Below are positions 1 through 9,769 of a DNA stretch of 64,000 bases, one piece after another. Under the pieces are notes generated by a model, which was not told where the DNA came from, did not search any database, and saw nothing but the letters and a program-made list of their open reading frames with translations. The stretch is from Nelumbo lutea (taxonomy: Eukaryota > Streptophyta > Magnoliopsida > Proteales > Nelumbonaceae). Each line of letters begins with the position of its first letter. Within the stretch, counting starts at the first letter, position 1. The DNA lies in NCBI GenBank assembly GCA_022828595.1, contig JAKGHH010000001.1, positions 210,317,848 through 210,381,847 on the forward strand. The letters are read 5' to 3'. The translations under genes were made by a program, and so were the position numbers.

Positions 1-1331
1 CAAACCCTTAATAGTTTACTTCCCACTAGCTTCTTTAACATGAAAACTACCACAATTACCCAGCTGAGTTCTGTATCCTGCTGCTTCTTGGGGTCATAAT
101 TTATGCCCCATTGCTACATTAGGTTCTCTGGACTTGAGTTTGGAGTATATAGTACTATCAATATCTATTTCTTTATTTCATTTCTTCTACTTCTTCAACA
201 ATTTAATTACTTTGTTCCCCACCCCCACCCCCATTATTTTACTTTTTTCTTTTGAAGTGTGTCTAGGCTTTGCGTGGAAGTATGTGATTGGGTTTACCTA
301 AAGAACAGTCAAAAGCATAATTAGATAGTTTAAACTGATTACACCTCTCATCAACTAATTGCATGTTAAGTAGGTTTTAGATTTGATAAAAAAAAGGTTT
401 AAGAGCCCACAAGTTAGTTAAAATATATAAAAAGATGAAGTAAATTAGTTCCACTGATTTCATAATGAAAGTGACCATTAAAGCGATCGATCAAGATATA
501 ATTTAAATCAAGTTAATAGTTCTATTGCTACTTGCAAGTTTATAGACACCAGTTCATTAATGTTGTAAACTAAGAAAAAAAAGCTTAACCCAATTCCCAA
601 TATACTACCCTTTAATTCTCCAAACCCCCTCCATGAACCTTCCTTGTTAGTTCCTTATTAGTTAAGTCATATTCACTGTCATCCAAGTACTTACTCATCC
701 TTGATCCCCAAGATTTCTGTCAAACACGTTTACATAGTAATATATAAATGGAACATGTTACAGATCTTCTGACCCTTTAGCACTATTTAATTAAATACTC
801 AGGCAAGATTCAAAAACAGCATAGCACAAGGGTACCTTCCCCATTTAGAAGTTAAGATCAAGGCTTAATCTGTTATCACAAGGGCACCATCCCCTAATGC
901 TATGTTCGTTTGTAGTGTAAGTTTCATTTGGAATGGTGTAAATGTATAAAAGTGCAAATGAATTGAGTGTAAATCCTGGTTTAATTACTTTTGTTTCAGA
1001 TTCAACCTTATTTTGTTTGTTTGTAAGAAGTGATAATTAAGTAAATTGATGTGATCCCCAATTTATATGAAAGTGAGCGAGGGGGAAGAAGGTTACTTAT
1101 TTGGGAGGAACAGTGTAGGAAGTAAATTGGTGCCGTCCCCATTTAATTTATATGAGAGAATAATGTGGAATGAAGTAGTGCAAGTTTTACATCAGTTTTT
1201 TTATGCAAATTTTGCACTGTTGATGAGTACAAATTTTGCATCAGGTAAGAATTCAAATCATAGTCACAGATAGATGCATGGATGGGAAAACTAAATCAGA
1301 TTATGCAAATTTTGGATAAGTTTATTTTACT
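1..1331. other. AT-rich non-coding stretch
   Basis: I see no gene here. Open frames are short and unrelated to any family I know. A stretch near 900-1270 reads like the borders of the plant MITEs seen at 52.7-53.3 kb (phrases such as 'gtgcaaatgaattgagtgtaaatcc' in degraded form), but no terminal repeat pair can be fixed. Confidence 0.5.
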
Positions 1332-2585
1332 CACTTTAGGCTCTGATATCTCATGAATCAGCTAAATAATTACAGCTAAGCGCATCAACTTGAGTTCAGC
1401 CAACCTCAACCCAGCCTAACTTAAGTTGATCTTCCAGTTTGGTTGGTATCTCCATTCATAGGTTTGGATTGGACTGAACCAAAAATTTTGAACCTGATCC
1501 CTATTTCACTTAGGTCGGATCAAGGGTTTGGAGAATTAACTAGACCCAACCCCAGGGCCACCTTCCCTGTTCTCCCTACCACTTAGGGATGGCAATTTCT
1601 ACCTGACCCGGTGGGTATCCACCCCTACCCTACTCGATAGGGTAGATTTTTTTTGCTTGAAGGATGGATTTTGGGGTGAGGACGAGCGTTAGGATTCTAC
1701 AACCCGTAGAGATAAGAGCACGGTACGGTATTAGGCTAAACCCAATCTTCCCCAACCGGCATATTTTTGGAAAGCATATAAACTTTATGTATCAAGTGTT
1801 GAATTTAATAATATTTTTTAATTTTATGTAAAAGATAATTGATAGTTCATTTGTTTTCTACATGTCTTAATCAAATAATTGAAAATTTTATTGTTTATTT
1901 ATATCATTTTATTATTTATCACTTAGGCTCTCATATCTCACTTTAGGCTCTCATATCTCATGAATCAACTAAATAATTACAGCTAAGTGCATCAACTTGA
2001 GTTCAGCCAACCTCAACCCAGCCTAACTTAAGTTGATCTTCCAGTTTGGTTGGTATCTCCATTCATAGGTTTGGATTGGACTGAACCAAAAATTTTGAAC
2101 CTGATCCCTATTTCACTTAAGTCGGATCAAGGGTTTGGAGAATTAACTAGACCCAACCCCAGGAGATCCAGATGTGCCAAAGCCTTATCAAGGCTAACAC
2201 TTTTTTTTCCCCTCATGGTCACCTTCCCTGTTCTCCCTACCACTTAGGGATGTCAATTTCTACCTGACCCGGTGGGTATCCACCCCTACCCTACTCGATA
2301 GGGTAGATTTTTTTTGCTTGAAGGATGGATTTTGGGGTGAGGACGAGCGTTAGGATTCTACAACCCGTAGAGATAAGAGTACGGTACGGTATTAGGCTAA
2401 ACCCAATCTTCCCCAACCGGCATATTTTTGGAAAGCATATAAACTTTATGTATCAAGTGTTGAATTTAATAATATTTTTTTATTTTATGTAAAAGATAAT
2501 TGATAGTTCATTTGTTTTCTACATGTCTTAATCAAATAATTGAAAATTTTATTGTTTATTTATGTCATTTTATTATTTATCACTT
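1332..2585. repeat. Direct tandem duplication, about 0.6 kb per unit
   Basis: Unit 1 (about 1332-1937) and unit 2 (about 1938-2585) are almost identical from 'cactttaggctct' through 'ttatttatcactta'. Unit 2 keeps a stretch of about 58 bp (2164-2220) that is missing from unit 1. The near identity points to a recent duplication. The left part of each unit is anonymous; the right part is the 5' portion of a hAT-like element, so unit 1 carries a truncated copy of it (1584-1926). The junction near 1921-1960 repeats 'aggctctcatatctca' twice. Confidence 0.85.
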
Positions 2586-2793
2586 ATATATGACAAGAAA
2601 TAATAGGAAATTAGATACGGTTTCTAAATCCAACCCACCCTACCCTTGAATGCGGGGAGGGTAGAGTTGGGGAGGGTTTAGATTCTCAAAATCCAACCCG
2701 CTATGGGATTTGGGGTGAGTATGGGTTGGGAGGTTTAGGGAGGTGAGTAGGGTCTAGAATTTACTCCCCAAACCCACCCCGTTGCCATCCCTA
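2245..2793. mobile_element. Non-autonomous hAT-like element
   Basis: The element starts TAGGGATGTCAATTT and ends GTTGCCATCCCTA, so its ends are near-perfect inverted repeats resembling the TAGGGATG end of Ac/Ds-type hAT transposons. It is flanked by ctaccact (2237-2244) and ctaccagt (2794-2801), an 8-bp target duplication with one mismatch, the size expected for hAT. At 549 bp it has no transposase frame. Related copies are at 1584-1926 (truncated by the tandem duplication), 24707-25091 and 51650-52175. The family assignment rests on end sequence and duplication length only. Confidence 0.75.
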
Positions 2794-2876
2794 CTACCAG
2801 TCAAGCAACAAAGTCTATTAACAACCTGTTTTGGCCAATATAGCATTGGGATCTACTGGTGATCTACAAACATATC

Positions 2877-3777
2877 TGACGGAGGGTGATTTACCCCGAC
2901 CTCATCATAAGGGGACACGTGGGCGTGACTCAGCATAAGTGACAGCTCAGCGCGACCAGTCCGCCAAGGTCCAGTGTGGCAGCTCGGCACTAGGATTATC
3001 CCAAACTCCTCCCAAGTAAAGGAGTTCCCGAGCTTCCCCTCAGCAAGGAGCCCCAAGCTCCTCCTCAAGAAGGGAACACCCCAAGCTCCTCCTCAAGAAG
3101 GGAACACCCCGAGCTAAGATTCTTCCACGGGAGCATCCTGAGCCAAGGTACTGCAAGACAGGAATCTCCTGAGCTCAAGGCACTTCAGGGTGAGCATGGG
3201 AGCCTCCTAATGAATTTATTCTGACTTAGACCTAAGTAGGCCACCTCGGGTAGAATCATCTCAGTATGGCACCTGCAGCTCGACATAGGGTAGCTCGGTG
3301 CAAGGTAGCTCGTAGGGAGACAGCTTAGCGTATCACAGGAAGATCTCCCCTGACAACCGTACCTACCAAACCTGGAGCCCTACACCCACGTCTCTCACTA
3401 GGCGGCTTCGTGCCTGCCAAACCTGAGAGGTGTCCCCCGCTTGATAGAGTCGTACCCTACAACAGTAACCTATGCAACCCTAGCAAGTAACGATTGCGAT
3501 AGAGAATCAGAAGCGGTTATGTCAAAATTGACAGAGCACCGTTATATAAGAGCTCCTACCCCCAAAGAGCAAGGTAATTGCATTCGCGCTATCTGCACTC
3601 TAGCTTTCTTCATCTTCTCTGCAATTTTCTCTCTCATAGTTCTAACTTAAGCATCGGAGTGTTCCCGCCGGGAGAGCCCCTCGGGTATCCTTCATTCTCT
3701 TCTTCTCAGGTGTCGTCCGTCGCCAGCTCGGAGTGTGGCCCCTTGCCAGCTAGGAGTGACCAGATTGTGCACCATCA
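2877..3777 (+). repeat. 5' LTR of element 1
   Basis: It begins TGACGGAGGGTGATTT and ends CACCATCA, giving the TG...CA ends of an LTR. It matches 12015-12844 over its length. It is about 70 bp longer because a GAGCTCCTCCTCAAGAAGG-type segment is duplicated near 3050-3110 and a second short insertion lies near 3738-3757. A TATATAAG box at 3543-3550 lies well upstream of the primer-binding site and is the likely core promoter. Confidence 0.9.
3543..3550 (+). promoter_or_regulatory. LTR TATA box
   Basis: TATATAAGAG lies in the middle of the LTR and is kept in the 3' LTR at 12627-12634. Its position fits the U3/R border of the element's transcript. No transcript start can be read from sequence alone. 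Confidence 0.6.
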
Positions 3778-3797
3778 TTTGGCGTCATCTATGGGAA
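3778..3797 (+). other. Primer-binding site of element 1
   Basis: The sequence 'tttggcgtcatctatggga' follows directly after the 5' LTR. It is a mutated form of the TTGGCGCCGTCTGTGGGA-type sequence found at this position in many plant Ty3-gypsy elements. The second element has the closer form 'ttggcaccgtctgtggga' at 40576. I do not name the primer tRNA. Confidence 0.7.
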
Positions 3798-4492
3798 TCT
3801 GCTTTAGTAAAGCCTCTCACCAAGCAACTTCAGAAAGACTTCCATGGCTTCCTCCAGCAACACCGGACGAAGTGCCAACCAAAATACCTCTGGGGAACGA
3901 CTTTAGCTCCCAACCGTCTGCATTGGCTAGTTCACTCTACCCCTCTCTACGGATGGAGTCCCTACCCAGAGCGAACCTTAGATCATGGCGCCGATAAGTG
4001 CTCCACTCCCCTCACCGGTAGAGATGACCTTTGCAGAACCATCAGTTCTCCCGATGGCTGGACAAAACCAGTTGGAAAATCTGGTACACTACATGCGAGC
4101 TATGCAAGCTCAAATGCAGCAAGTCCATTAGTTTCAGTTGTACCAATAGCAAATGTTCCACCATGTCTACCAACAACAGTACCATCAGCAGTTTCCACCG
4201 CTGCCTCAGCATCAACAGCAAGTTCCACCTCGACGCCCCGCTACACAGTAGGTCCAGCCCCGTCGTTGTAGAGAGCGTCTCCCCCGCCAAGGAGAGACCT
4301 CCCGAACCCAAAACCTTCTCGGGAGTCAGGTCTCATCCCACGACAGGAAAGAAAGACAAGTTGCTCCCCCCACCTCGCAGCCTATAGTCAGGTTAGGGGA
4401 CTCTCAGCCGAAGCAGCGGAGACGCCACCAAGCTTGTCGAACTTCCACTCACAACCTGCCCAATTTCAAGAGTAAGGAAGAAGTAAGCTCGG

Positions 4493-5441
4493 GTGAAGCG
4501 AAAGCCACTACTCCTCTCAGTGTCGTCCCCCATGTCTCCAGAACTTCTAGTCATCCCTATGCCAAAGGACTTCAAGCTTCCTCCCTTGGACAAGTATGAC
4601 GGATCTTTTGATCCGAATGACCATGTTGACACCTTCCAGTCGCAGATGGACTTGGAAAGGGCCAGTGAGTCCTGCATGTGCATGGCCTTCTCCGCCACTT
4701 TCAAGGGAGTAGCCCGCACGTGGTACAAGAACCTCACGCCCGGATCAATAAGGAGCTGGGCGTAGTTTGTACAAGTCTTCACTTCTCATTTCATCACCAG
4801 CAAGTGGTGCCTGAGAACCCAAGAGAGTCCTCGACATATTCTAGAGGGAATGAGAGTCTGTCCGAAGTTACATCAAGCGGTTCAATGACGGTTGTTTGCA
4901 GATACTTGACTTGGACCCTGCAGTGCGGCTCACAACAGCCAAGATTGGCATCACGCACAAAGAGTTCAAGTGGCACGTGGTGGTCAATCAGCCCAAGACT
5001 ATAACCGAGTTCCTCAATCTCGCGGACCAGTTCATAGGAACGGAGGAGGAGATTGGACAGAAAAATGCCCGAGAAAAAGAAAATGGAAGGTGAGCCCACG
5101 ATCCAAGGGGATAGCAAGAAGAAAAATGACCTAGCTCGGGGGGCAAGGCTGGGATAGCCTTTTTGAGCTCCTCCAGCAGGAAGGACTGACTATACACCCC
5201 TTAACGCGAAGTGGGCCGAGATCCTCATGGCGATCAAAGATGCCCCGTATGTGAAGTGGTCGCCCCGGTTGAAAGGGGACCCCATGTAAGCAATAAGAAT
5301 CTGTATTGTAGTTTTCATAAAGATCACGGTTATAGTACCGAGAATTGTAAGAACCTCCGCGATGAGATAGAGGAGCTCATCCGTCGTGGATACTTAAGAA
5401 ATTTTGTACAAAATAATAATAATAATAAGGTAGATCAGTAA
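4493..5441 (+). pseudogene. gag remnant of element 1
   Basis: Residues read from 4493-4762 match the retrotransposon gag (PF03732-type) start: a FKLPPLDKYDGSFDP motif, then HVDTFQSQM and a TWYKNL motif. A TAG at 4763 ends this frame. The homology continues in other frames: a block at 4896-5093 (DPAVRLTTAKIG, then TEFLNLADQFIG) and a cysteine/histidine motif at 5305-5420 (YCSFHKDHGYSTENC, then LIRRGYLRNF) typical of Tat gag C-termini. At least two frameshifts and several stops are needed to join them. The 3798-4492 leader has no recognisable domain. Confidence 0.85.
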
Positions 5442-5559
5442 GGGGAGGAGGGTAGAGATGCTCCCGAGCCCAGCAGCAGGCAAGCAAATAAGCCGCAGCG
5501 GCAGCCCCTTGAAGAGAGGCCAGTTCGGGGGACCATTCATGTGATCGTCGAAGGATCGA

Positions 5560-6345
5560 TTGTCCGTGCTGCACGGACAATCAGCTTGCGAGGTCGAAAG
5601 GGAAGAGCAAAACCCCTCAAAGTGGCCAAGGATAGAAGGCCCAATGTTCTTCACTGAGGACGATGCACGTAGGGTCCACTACCCCCACGATGACGCGCTT
5701 GTCATAAAGATAAGGATTAATGACTTTGAAGTCAAGCGTGTCCTCTTCGACTCCGGCAGTTTGGCAGTTTGGCAAATATTTTTTTCAAGGCAGCATTCGA
5801 CAAGCTTCAGCTCCAAGAGAGCGACCTCAAGCCCAAAAGCACTCCCTTGGTAGGCTTTAGTGGAGAGGAAGTCAGGCCCTTAGGGAGAATCACAGTACCT
5901 GTTGAAGTCGGCACCTGGCCTAGCATAGTGAAGCTTAACCACGACTTCTTGGTAGTCGCAACTCCCTCCCCGTACAACACCATAATAGGTCGGCCCATCA
6001 ACCATGCTCTTCGTGCGGTGGTCTCCACCTATTATTTGGCGATGAAGTTCCCCACGGACTTCGGAGTTGGAGTAGTGCAAAGCGATCAGCTCGAGTCTCG
6101 CAAGTGCTACGTTGTCGCCCTCAAAGGGAAAGCCAAGGTGGCCAATGACCTCGAGCTGGAGCGACCTGCGGAGCAACGCGAAGAGCGAGCTGTAGCTACA
6201 GAAGAGACTGTTTCCATGCCCACTTCAGCCGAAGATCCAGATCGGCGCTTTAGTCCAAGAGCCCCTGTGTTCTCAACTGGTAAGTTTTTTACTTCAAAAT
6301 TTAGATGTTTTTGCATGGTCTGTGGCAAAGATGCTTGGCATAGAC
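5560..6345 (+). pseudogene. Retroviral-type aspartic protease remnant
   Basis: After a basic RKGR linker, a block at about 5640-5760 reads VHYPHDDALVIKIRI then VLFDSGS. It matches the protease of Tat elements, with the catalytic Asp-Ser-Gly at 5749-5757. A frameshift near 5765 follows. The C-terminal half goes on at 5769-6150 (FFKAAFDKL, then NTIIGRPINHALRAVVSTYYLAMKFPT), which is the usual flap and dimer region. The catalytic Asp is kept but the frame is split. Confidence 0.8.
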
Positions 6346-6354
6346 CCTAGCATC

Positions 6355-7210
6355 ATAACTCACAGGCTAAATACTAATCCTGTAGTTAGGCCCTTTAGAC
6401 AGAAGAAACACAACTTAGCCCCAGAGCGCTGGAGAACAGTTGACGAGGAGGTCGGGAAGCTCCTCACAGTCAACTTTATTAGAGAGGTCCACTAACCGAG
6501 CTAGGTAGCCAACCCAGTCATGGTAAAGAAGGCCAATGGTAAATGGCGCATGTGTGTCGATTATACTGACCTGAACTGAGCTTGCTCAAAGGACTGCTTC
6601 CCACTCCCCAGGTCGACCGTCTGGTGGACGTGACCTCAGGGCATGAGTTGTTAAGCTTCTTAGATGCCTATTCAAGCTACAACTAGATCAGGATGGACCC
6701 TCCTAACAAAGAAAAGACAGCCTTCATAGCCAAGCTTAGATTGTACTGCTACAAGGTCATGCCCTTCGGACTGAAAAAATCTGAGGCAACGTTCCAAAAA
6801 CTTGTAAACAAATTGTTTGAGCTATTGATCGGCAAAAAAATAGAATGCTATGTAAACGACATAGCTAAACCCAAACAAGTGTGCCTTCGGTGCCACCTCG
6901 GGTAAATTCCTAGGGTACATCGTCAATCGGTGCGGCATTGAGGCCAACCCAAAAAAAATTAAGGCTATCCTATATATGAGACCACCCCAAAAATTGAAGG
7001 AGGTTCAGAGGCTAAATGGTCGTATAGCCGCTCTGAGCCGCTTCATGTCCAAATCGGCAGATCGTTGCCTGTCTTTCTTCAAGACAATTAAAACCAAAGG
7101 TTTTGAATTGACCGAAGATTGTCAGCTCGCGTTCAACGAGCTCAAAAGGTACCTTGCCAGTATCCCAATCTTAACCCGACCCAAGGAGGGTGATGTTTTG
7201 GAGCTGTAAC
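6355..7210 (+). pseudogene. Reverse transcriptase remnant
   Basis: The block NPVMVKKANGKWRMCVDYTDLN at 6508-6576 is the conserved start of plant Ty3-gypsy RT. KVMPFGLKKSEATFQ at about 6753-6797 is the PFGL motif. The catalytic YVDD box reads YVNDI, with Asn at 6855-6857 replacing the first catalytic Asp. Stops lie at about 6493, 6502 and 6576 and a frameshift follows. RT thumb/connection sequence continues to 7210 (RLNGRIAALSRFMSKSADRCLSFF). Both the stops and the changed active site mean it is inactive. Confidence 0.87.
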
Positions 7211-7401
7211 TCTCTACAAGTGATGAGGTGGCCAGCTCGGTACTGACAAGAGAAGTAGATCGTGGAATGCACTTTCAACACCGAAATCCCCAGGTCAGTC
7301 GAGCCTGAGGCCCCCAGGTCGGATGAGCCCGAGGTTCCCATGCCAGTTGGGCTCGAGCACCGTCAAGTAGAAACCAGTGTGTCTTCTCTCCTAATTAGAT
7401 G

Positions 7402-7780
7402 GAACCGGAAAAGGGATGAAGAGCCCTGGATCCTTCACGTTGATGGCTCGTCCAACCAGTAGGGCAGCAGAGCTGGAATCGTTCTATATGGGCCAAGCGG
7501 GGTGAAACTGGAGTATGCGTTACGCTTTGAATTCACGGCGTCCAACAATGAAGCGGAGTACGAGGCGTTAATAGCCGGGCTGGCCCTAGCAAATGAATTG
7601 AAAGCCAAGCACATCGTCATCTATAGTGATTCTCAACTCGTGGTCAACCAAGTTATAGGAAAATATGAAGCTCGTAAGCCAAACATGAATCGCCTACCAA
7701 GCCAAAGTAAGAGAGGCTCTGCTCAACTTCTAGTCACACTTCATCAAGTAAATCCCGAGATCAAAGAATATTGATGTCGA
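7402..7780 (+). pseudogene. RNase H remnant
   Basis: The sequence reads WILHVDGSSNQ, a stop at 7459, then GSRAGIVL and FEFTASNNEAEYEALIAGLALA, and YSDSQLVVNQVIG. This is the RNase H fold with its first three acidic residues (D in HVDGS, E in NEAEY, D in YSDSQ) present. The end of the domain is lost in a frameshift after 7740. It follows RT as in all Ty3-gypsy pol genes. Confidence 0.85.
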
Positions 7781-7799
7781 TGCCCTATCCCGGTTAGCC

Positions 7800-9137
7800 A
7801 GCACTAGAGATAATACCATGAGAACCATGTACATAGAGAACATGCCTCGGCCTAGCATTCTCGGGGGGGGTAGAGGAGGTCGCTCCTATCGTACAAGCAG
7901 AGCCGAGCTAGATCAATCTGCTCGCAAGCTTCCTGCTGCGCGGGACCCTCCATGTAGACCGTAATGCTGCTAGAAGGGTAGAGCGTCAAGCGACCAAATA
8001 CGTCACGATAGACGAAAGATTGTACCGAAGATCCTACACGCTCCCCTATCTGCGCTGCTTGCAACCTTCCGAGGCCGAGCTCATGCTCCGCGACACTCAT
8101 GAGGGCTTGTGCAGTGGACACTTGGGGGGCAGGCTCTCACCCAGAAAGCGCTATGACAAGGATACTACTGGCCAACGATGAAGGCAGATGCGATCGAGCT
8201 CGTTAGAAGATGTGACAAGTGCCAAAAGCACGCCAACATCCACCACTAGCCTGTCGCCAACCTGAAGTATCTCACCATCCCGTGGCCTTTCGCACAGTGG
8301 GGGATTGATATACTTGGACCATTTCCTCCAGCAACAGGGCAAAGGAGGTTCTTAGTGGTGGCAGTTGATTATCTCACTAAGTGGGTAGAAGCTGAACCTC
8401 TCACAATGTTCACAATGCGGAATGTGCAAAACTTGTTTTGAAAGAATATAGTGTGTCATTTCGGACTACCCCGAGTACTGATCTCTGACAATGGTAAGTA
8501 GTTTGAGGATATAAAATTCCAGAACGGGTGCAAAGATATGGGAATTCAACAAAACATCACCTCAGTGGTGCACCCTTAAGCAAACGGCCAAGCGAAGGTC
8601 ACAAACAGAGTCATTCTCCACGGACTGAAGGCACGCCTCGACCGAGCTAAGGGACTATGGGTAGACGAGCTACCCATTGTACTATGGGCTTATTGGACCA
8701 CGATGAAGACCGCAACAGACGAGACCCCCTTCAACCACACTTATGGCACAAAGGCAATCATCCCAGCAGAGGTCGAGGTTCCCATGCTACGTCTAGAAGT
8801 GTATGACGACAAAGCAAACAAAGACGAGCTACGCACCAACCTCGACCTACTTGACGAGGTACGGGACCTCGCATACATTAGGACCGCGGCCTACCAGCAA
8901 AGAGTAGCTCGGTACTATAACGCCAGGGTCAAGAAGCAGAACCTCCGCATCGGAGACCTGGTTCTTCGTAAAGTCACGGTACATGAGCCCGGTGTTGGTG
9001 AGCTCGGGCCAAATTGGGAAGGACCCTACCGAGTAAAGCGGGTGCTCGGGGAAGGAACGTATGAGCTCAAAACCCTAGAAGGGAAACAAGTACCTCGGGC
9101 ATGGAATATCGTTAACTTAAGACAATATTGCCTATAA
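7800..9137 (+). pseudogene. Integrase remnant with intact C-terminal frame
   Basis: The HHCC zinc-binding domain can be traced across 8040-8250 (HEGLCSGHLGG, later RRCDKCQKHAN) through one frame change. The core domain follows: WGIDILGPFPPA with catalytic Asp at 8307-8309, ISDNG with Asp at 8487-8489, and ANGQAKVTNR, where Lys (8595-8597) replaces the catalytic Glu of the DD35E triad. In-frame stops are at about 8250, 8440, 8508 and 8577. From 8703 to 9137 the frame is open (144 residues) and covers the core end and C-terminal domain (RVARYYNARVKK, then GDLVLRKV, NWEGPYRV). Confidence 0.9.
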
Positions 9138-9144
9138 TTTCCGA

Positions 9145-9255
9145 GCTGAGTGGACCATAAATCGCTCCCCTAACCTAAGGGCTAAAACACCGAGCTAAGG
9201 ACCTCGACGCCTAGTCGCCTCTTTGGCATGGGCGAACTCCAGAGGAGGGCGGACT
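9145..9255 (+). repeat. Single copy of the Tat 3' spacer unit
   Basis: The stretch with 'cgctcccctaacctaagggctaaa' and 'gcctagtcgcctctttggcatgggcgaactcc' matches the roughly 112-bp unit that is repeated in tandem in element 2 (41.1, 43.6-43.9 and 44.3-44.6 kb). Here it occurs once, right after the integrase stop codon. It has no open frame and no known role. Confidence 0.7.
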
Positions 9256-9769
9256 ATAAGGACCGCCCGGCATATAGCAGATTGAACCCGTTAGGGACAA
9301 CCGATGTCAACTTAAGTAGCCCGGGTACAGACAGTTCCGACATATACCCTACTATGTTGCTTGCCCTGGTGTACATCCTAAAGTTACCCCTAAGTACTAG
9401 GAGATAGTTCGGGGTAACAACAGTCGAGAAACCTTCACTTTGGGTACTTAGCTCGATAGCTTGACAGTTCGGGGAGACCCTTACACCCCTTATTCCGATC
9501 AAAAAGGATAATTGCACAAGAAGGTTAAATGCACAACACTTAGCAAAATAACATATTTCATTACCAGAGTTTCATTACAATGAATTTGGTACAAAAAACA
9601 AAAAACAAAAACTGAACTCGCAAGCTCAAAGTACAAGGACGGTTCGAACTACTTGGGGAACTCGCTCAGAGCCTCCGTAGAAGTGTCAACCTGGTCGGCA
9701 GCCTAGTTGATAGTGTCAGCCTTCCCGATGTCCTCATCACCCTCCTCCTCGGAGTCTGGGTCCTCAGCG

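Noticed and set aside
3578..4387. Frames of 118-178 codons between 5' LTR and gag
   Set aside because: They overlap in three frames on a pyrimidine-rich retrotransposon leader and have no gag similarity.
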